From the NCBI RefSeq assembly GCF_045223415.1, contig NZ_JBEQZJ010000032.1, forward strand, positions 1 to 46,343: DNA of 46,343 bases. The letters run 5' to 3'. Under the pieces are notes generated by a model. That model did not search any database, was not told where the DNA came from, and worked only from the letters and a program-made list of their open reading frames with translations. The DNA is from Hoskinsella mucinilytica (GTDB lineage Bacteria; Bacillota_I; Bacilli_A; Erysipelotrichales; Erysipelotrichaceae). Of this stretch, positions 44,098-46,343 are shown one piece after another. A program made the translations under genes and the position numbers. Position 1 is the stretch's first letter; every line of letters starts with the position of its first letter.

Positions 44098-44412
44098 ATG
44101 AAAATAATCACGATTTGCGGAAGTTTAAAATTTCAAAATGAAATGAAACAAATTGCAGAAGAAATGGAATTAAAAGGGCATTGTATATTACCCGTTATTT
44201 ATCCAACCAAATCTGATAAAAATGCTTATACTGAAGAAGAATTAAAGATGTTTGATAAAATGCATAAAGAAAAAATAAAGTTATCTAATGCTATTCTAGT
44301 TGTAGATGTAAATGGCTATATCGGAAATAGCACTCAAAATGAAATCGAATTTGCAAAATCATTAGATAAAGAAATACTTTATTATAGTGATTTATCTAGT
44401 GGAAAACCATAA
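44098..44412 (+). CDS. Nucleoside 2-deoxyribosyltransferase-like protein
   Basis: 104 residues; AGAGG 5 bases before ATG. MKIITICGSLKFQNEMKQIA (Rossmann-like start with CGSLKF) and KEKIKLSNAILVVDVNGYIGNSTQNEIEFAKSLDKEI, where a Glu in NEIEFA sits at the place of the family nucleophile. Relatives are short deoxyribosyltransferase or DUF4406-type proteins that act on nucleotides or are found in phages. The exact reaction is unknown. Confidence 0.8.
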   Translation: MKIITICGSLKFQNEMKQIAEEMELKGHCILPVIYPTKSDKNAYTEEELKMFDKMHKEKIKLSNAILVVDVNGYIGNSTQNEIEFAKSLDKEILYYSDLSSGKP

Positions 44413-44837
44413 AGATGTGTATTTTGTATCCCTTTTTATTTAATGCTTTAAATAGGGTCCATAAAATTCTTTTATCAAAAAAACTGATTTGTAATAATAT
44501 GATTATCCTTTGAAATAACAATATATCCTTGATAAAGTTCTTTTGATAATGTCTCGTATTCAATATGTTACAAAACATTAAAAATTATGATAGCGATTAT
44601 AGAAATAGAAAAAAAGATAATAATGGTATTTTATATTTATTTATATGCTTAATGACAACCACCTCCAACATAATTTCTTAATTTATCATAGCATAGATAA
44701 TGTAAATTTCACTTCCATTTAAAACCATGATCCTTATCTGATTTAACGGCGAAGTTACGCCAACCTCCACGCAGCTTTGCTACCTAATTAGGACCACCGC
44801 ATCACTTATGTACACTCATTTACACTCATGCAAGCAA
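44413..44837. other. Gene-poor region with a possible integration scar
   Basis: AT-rich apart from 44748-44802, a clearly GC-richer stretch containing GGCG-AAGTTA-CGCC and CCTAATTAGG. On the minus strand the reading VAKLRGGWRNFAVKSDKDHG is open across part of it, but no start is found. Near 44660 the minus strand reads GGAGGTGGTTGTCATTAAGC, like the ribosome site of a small hydrophobic ORF, with no proper start codon. Probably the remains of a mobile element. Confidence 0.4.
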
Positions 44838-44882
44838 CAAAAAAACCCCATAATATGGGGCTTTCGTGTGTGTACATAAGTG
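44803..44882. repeat. 13 bp inverted repeat around the rpsI terminator
   Basis: CACTTATGTACAC (44803-44815) and its exact complement (44870-44882). On the minus strand the outer arm sits in three imperfect repeats: ATGAGTGTAA, ATGAGTGTAC, ATAAGTGATG. A further 9 bp inverted repeat (TAGAAAGTA-CA-TACTTTCTA, 44892-44911) starts at the rpsI stop codon. Confidence 0.65.
44838..44863 (-). terminator. Intrinsic terminator of rplM-rpsI
   Basis: AAAGCCCCATATTATGGGG followed by seven T on the minus strand; stem CCCCATA/TATGGGG. Confidence 0.85.
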
Positions 44883-44909
44883 TACGTGATTGTAGAAAGT
44901 ATGTACTTT

Positions 44910-45314
44910 CTATCTCTTTGAGAACTGTGGAGCACGACGAGCTGCTTTTAATCCGTATTTCTTACGTTCTTTCATACGAGAGTCACGTGTAACGAATCCA
45001 GCTGCTTTCAGTGCAGGACGATAATCAGCACTTGCTTCCATCAAAGCACGTGTGATACCATGACGCATAGCGCCTGCCTGTCCAGTGTATCCTCCACCTT
45101 GAACGTTGATTTTGATATCAAACTGTTCTAAAGTTTCTGTTAATTCTAATGGTGAACGAACAACCATACGTAAAGTTTCTAAAGGTAAATATTCTTCTAA
45201 TGTTTTACCATTAACAGTGATACTACCTTTACCCGGAGTCATAAAGACACGAGCAACAGATGTTTTACGGCGTCCTGTACCATTGTAAGTTACTGTATTT
45301 TTCTTAGCTGCCAT
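44910..45314 (-). CDS. rpsI: 30S ribosomal protein S9
   Basis: 134 residues. GTGRRKTSVARVFMTPGKGSI at the start, GGGYTGQAGAMRHGITRAL, VTRDSRMKERKKYGLKAARR and the C-terminal QFSKR, which reaches the ribosomal P site. Second gene of the rplM-rpsI operon, 12 bases after rplM. Confidence 0.99.
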   Translation of the reverse strand: MAAKKNTVTYNGTGRRKTSVARVFMTPGKGSITVNGKTLEEYLPLETLRMVVRSPLELTETLEQFDIKINVQGGGYTGQAGAMRHGITRALMEASADYRPALKAAGFVTRDSRMKERKKYGLKAARRAPQFSKR

Positions 45315-45326
45315 TTCTTATTCCTC

Positions 45327-45764
45327 CTAACCTTTGATTGTCAGCTCAACTGGTTTCTGAGCTGTGTGTGGATGTTCACTACCAGTGTAAACAAACAGGT
45401 GTTTACGCATAACGTCACCAAGTTTTGTGTGAGGTAACATACCGTAAATAGCTTTTTCAACCCATTCAACAGTATAGTTTTCCTTCATCGTACGTGCTGT
45501 ACGAGTACGAAGTCCTCCAGCATAACCAGAGTGGTTGTAGTATTTTTTAGTATCCAGTTTGTTTCCTGTTAATTCAATTTTGTCAGCGTTAATTACGATA
45601 ACGAAATCTCCACAGTCAACGTTTGGTGTATAAGTAGGTTTGTTTTTTCCTCTTAACACTGATGCTACTTCAGTAGCTAAACGACCTAAAGTCTTTCCTG
45701 TTCCGTCTACAACGTACCAAGTACGTTCTACTTCTGCAGGTTTTGCAAATGTTGTTTGGCGCAT
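45327..45764 (-). CDS. rplM: 50S ribosomal protein L13
   Basis: 145 residues. RTWYVVDGTGKTLGRLATEV, GDFVIVINADKIELTG, KKYYNHSGYAGG, and MLPHTKLGDVMRKHLFVYTG. First gene of the operon, behind an L13-type leader. Confidence 0.99.
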   Translation of the reverse strand: MRQTTFAKPAEVERTWYVVDGTGKTLGRLATEVASVLRGKNKPTYTPNVDCGDFVIVINADKIELTGNKLDTKKYYNHSGYAGGLRTRTARTMKENYTVEWVEKAIYGMLPHTKLGDVMRKHLFVYTGSEHPHTAQKPVELTIKG

Positions 45765-45767
45765 GTT

Positions 45768-45835
45768 TTTAAACTTCCTTTCCTATGTAGTTTCCGGGGC
45801 TACAAAGGCATAAGTGCCTATTTAATAGTTTATAA
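45768..45835 (-). ncRNA. L13 ribosomal-protein leader
   Basis: On the minus strand AGGCACTTATGCCT forms a hairpin and GTAG-CCCCGGAAA-CTAC forms a second one directly before AGGAAAGGAAG and the rplM start. This is the place and shape of the L13 leader found in Bacillota, where L13 is thought to bind its own message. Recognised by pattern only. Confidence 0.6.
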
Positions 45836-45855
45836 TCAAATACACAATAAGTCAA
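45826..45855 (-). promoter_or_regulatory. rplM-rpsI promoter
   Basis: TTGACT (45855-45850) with TATAAA 15 bases or TAAACT 17 bases further on the minus strand. The transcript starts just before the L13 leader. Confidence 0.55.
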
Positions 45856-45917
45856 CTAAAACTTTCATTTTTTTCGCAATTTGATGGCTTTTGGGCTGAT
45901 TTTACTTATATATACAA

Positions 45918-45946
45918 AAGAAGTGCCTGAGGGGGTGGCACTTCTT
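45918..45946. terminator. Strong hairpin, probable terminator
   Basis: AAGAAGTGCC, 9-base loop, GGCACTTCTT. On the minus strand it is followed by TTGTATATAT, and on the plus strand by CTGTAATTTATT. It could end minus-strand transcripts coming from beyond the right edge. Confidence 0.55.
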
Positions 45947-45984
45947 CTGTAATTTATTATTATCTAATTTGAAAGGGAGAAAGT

Positions 45985-46020
45985 ATGAATTTATTTATTG
46001 AGGGGAAATTATCATACTAG
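45985..46020 (+). other. 11-codon ORF followed by a hairpin
   Basis: AGGGAG 5 bases before ATG; the ORF reads MNLFIEGKLSY and stops at TAG. The stop overlaps the hairpin AGCAAGTA (46019-46026) with TACTTGCT (46035-46042). It may be a leader peptide or chance; no gene follows on this strand in the window. Confidence 0.3.
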
Positions 46021-46150
46021 CAAGTACCTTATCTTACTTGCTGACTATAGTATAACAAAGACATTTCGAATAAGTTTGTGGTAATTATGTTAGATTATGT
46101 TGTTTATCACATATTTTTCATGATAATTATGTGATGAAGTTTTTTATCTC

Positions 46151-46199
46151 ATAGGTACAATAAAACCACCAGTTGAACTGGTGGTTTTATTGTACCTAT
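46151..46199. repeat. Perfect 24 bp inverted repeat
   Basis: Arms at 46151-46174 and 46176-46199 are exact complements with one base between them (inner part CCACCAGTT-G-AACTGGTGG). It fits a terminator or the end hairpin of an IS200/IS605-type element whose gene ends 93 bases to the right. Confidence 0.75.
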
Positions 46200-46343
46200 A
46201 AGGCTCCTTTCCCTGCTGCCTCTAAAGAGGCGATGAGTAAAGGCTCGCCGCTTGCACTCGTTCTCTGCTGCCTCCTTAAAGGAGGCTTCTATTACTTCTT
46301 ATGTTTCTCCCCGCTAAATGGATCGATAAATTCTTTCATACTC
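46200..46343 (-). mobile_element. 3' end of an IS200/IS605-type element
   Basis: Contains the tail of a transposase-like frame (46292-46343) and a GC-richer stretch with hairpins GCCTCCTTTAAGGAGGC (46268-46284 region) and GCCTCTTTAGAGGC, and GAGGCAGCAG twice. Base composition differs from the flanks. The element continues beyond the window; its end is probably near the 24 bp inverted repeat. Confidence 0.5.
46292..46343 (-). CDS. tnpA: Transposase C-terminus (IS200/TnpA-like), partial
   Basis: The frame that stops at TAA 46292 ends SMKEFIDPFSGEKHKK. This is like the ...DQMSMKEFIDPFTGE... tail of Y1 (IS200/IS605) transposases. Only 16 residues are in the window, so the call depends on this short tail and on the hairpins next to it. 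Confidence 0.5.
   Translation of the reverse strand, partial: SMKEFIDPFSGEKHKK

Overview
The window is AT-rich DNA from a low-GC Gram-positive bacterium. The rapZ-yvcK-whiA block, a rplM-rpsI operon behind an L13-type leader, strong AGGAGG-like ribosome sites and wall-anchored surface proteins all point to Bacillota. The style of the surface proteins suggests a gut Erysipelotrichia-like lineage, but that placement is inference. I see no tRNA, rRNA or CRISPR array.

Layout. 1-5,000: a housekeeping block on the minus strand (rapZ, yvcK, whiA), followed by a membrane-anchored nuclease-fold protein that lacks the catalytic residues, an XRE regulator, a small membrane protein and an Eis-like acetyltransferase. 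5,100-11,900: cyclic-di-GMP signalling (a REC-GGDEF-EAL-PAS protein and a membrane PAS-GAF-GGDEF protein) around a LysR / flavodoxin / short-chain dehydrogenase group. 12,400-21,700: accessory metabolism and regulation: a hexapeptide acetyltransferase, a BspA-type leucine-rich surface protein, an AraC/GyrI regulator next to a C45 peptidase-like hydrolase, an esterase followed by two decayed genes (a ROK kinase and a PAP2 phosphatase), a second AraC regulator, and a GNAT gene behind a leader-peptide attenuator. 21,900-26,750: a His/Cys-rich MarR regulator with two operators around its own promoter, and a siderophore ABC transporter in the order permease, permease, ATPase, lipoprotein (yclNOPQ order), with two DtxR-like palindromes around its promoter. 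27,400-31,240: a 1280-residue PAS-GGDEF-PAS-GAF-GGDEF-EAL protein. 31,500-40,500: a surface-protein island with two tandemly duplicated LRR wall proteins, a stand-alone pseudo-receiver, and a divergent LytTR response regulator plus AgrC-like kinase. 40,800-44,400: small accessory genes (GNAT, trmO, MerR, methyltransferase, deoxyribosyltransferase-like). 44,400-46,343: rplM-rpsI, a possible integration scar just after rpsI, and the end of an IS200/IS605-type element at the right edge.

The best candidates for something undescribed are: (1) the surface island, where a receiver-like protein without a phospho-acceptor sits head-to-head with a LytTR/AgrC-type pair beside duplicated LRR adhesins, with no agrBD in view; (2) the leader of the GNAT gene at 21524, which has an 18-codon ORF with its own ribosome site inside a long stem, then an intrinsic terminator; (3) a 40-residue membrane microprotein split by a nine-adenine run; and (4) a Cys/His-containing PAS domain shared by two otherwise different cyclic-di-GMP proteins. 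All functional statements are read from sequence motifs; no search was run.
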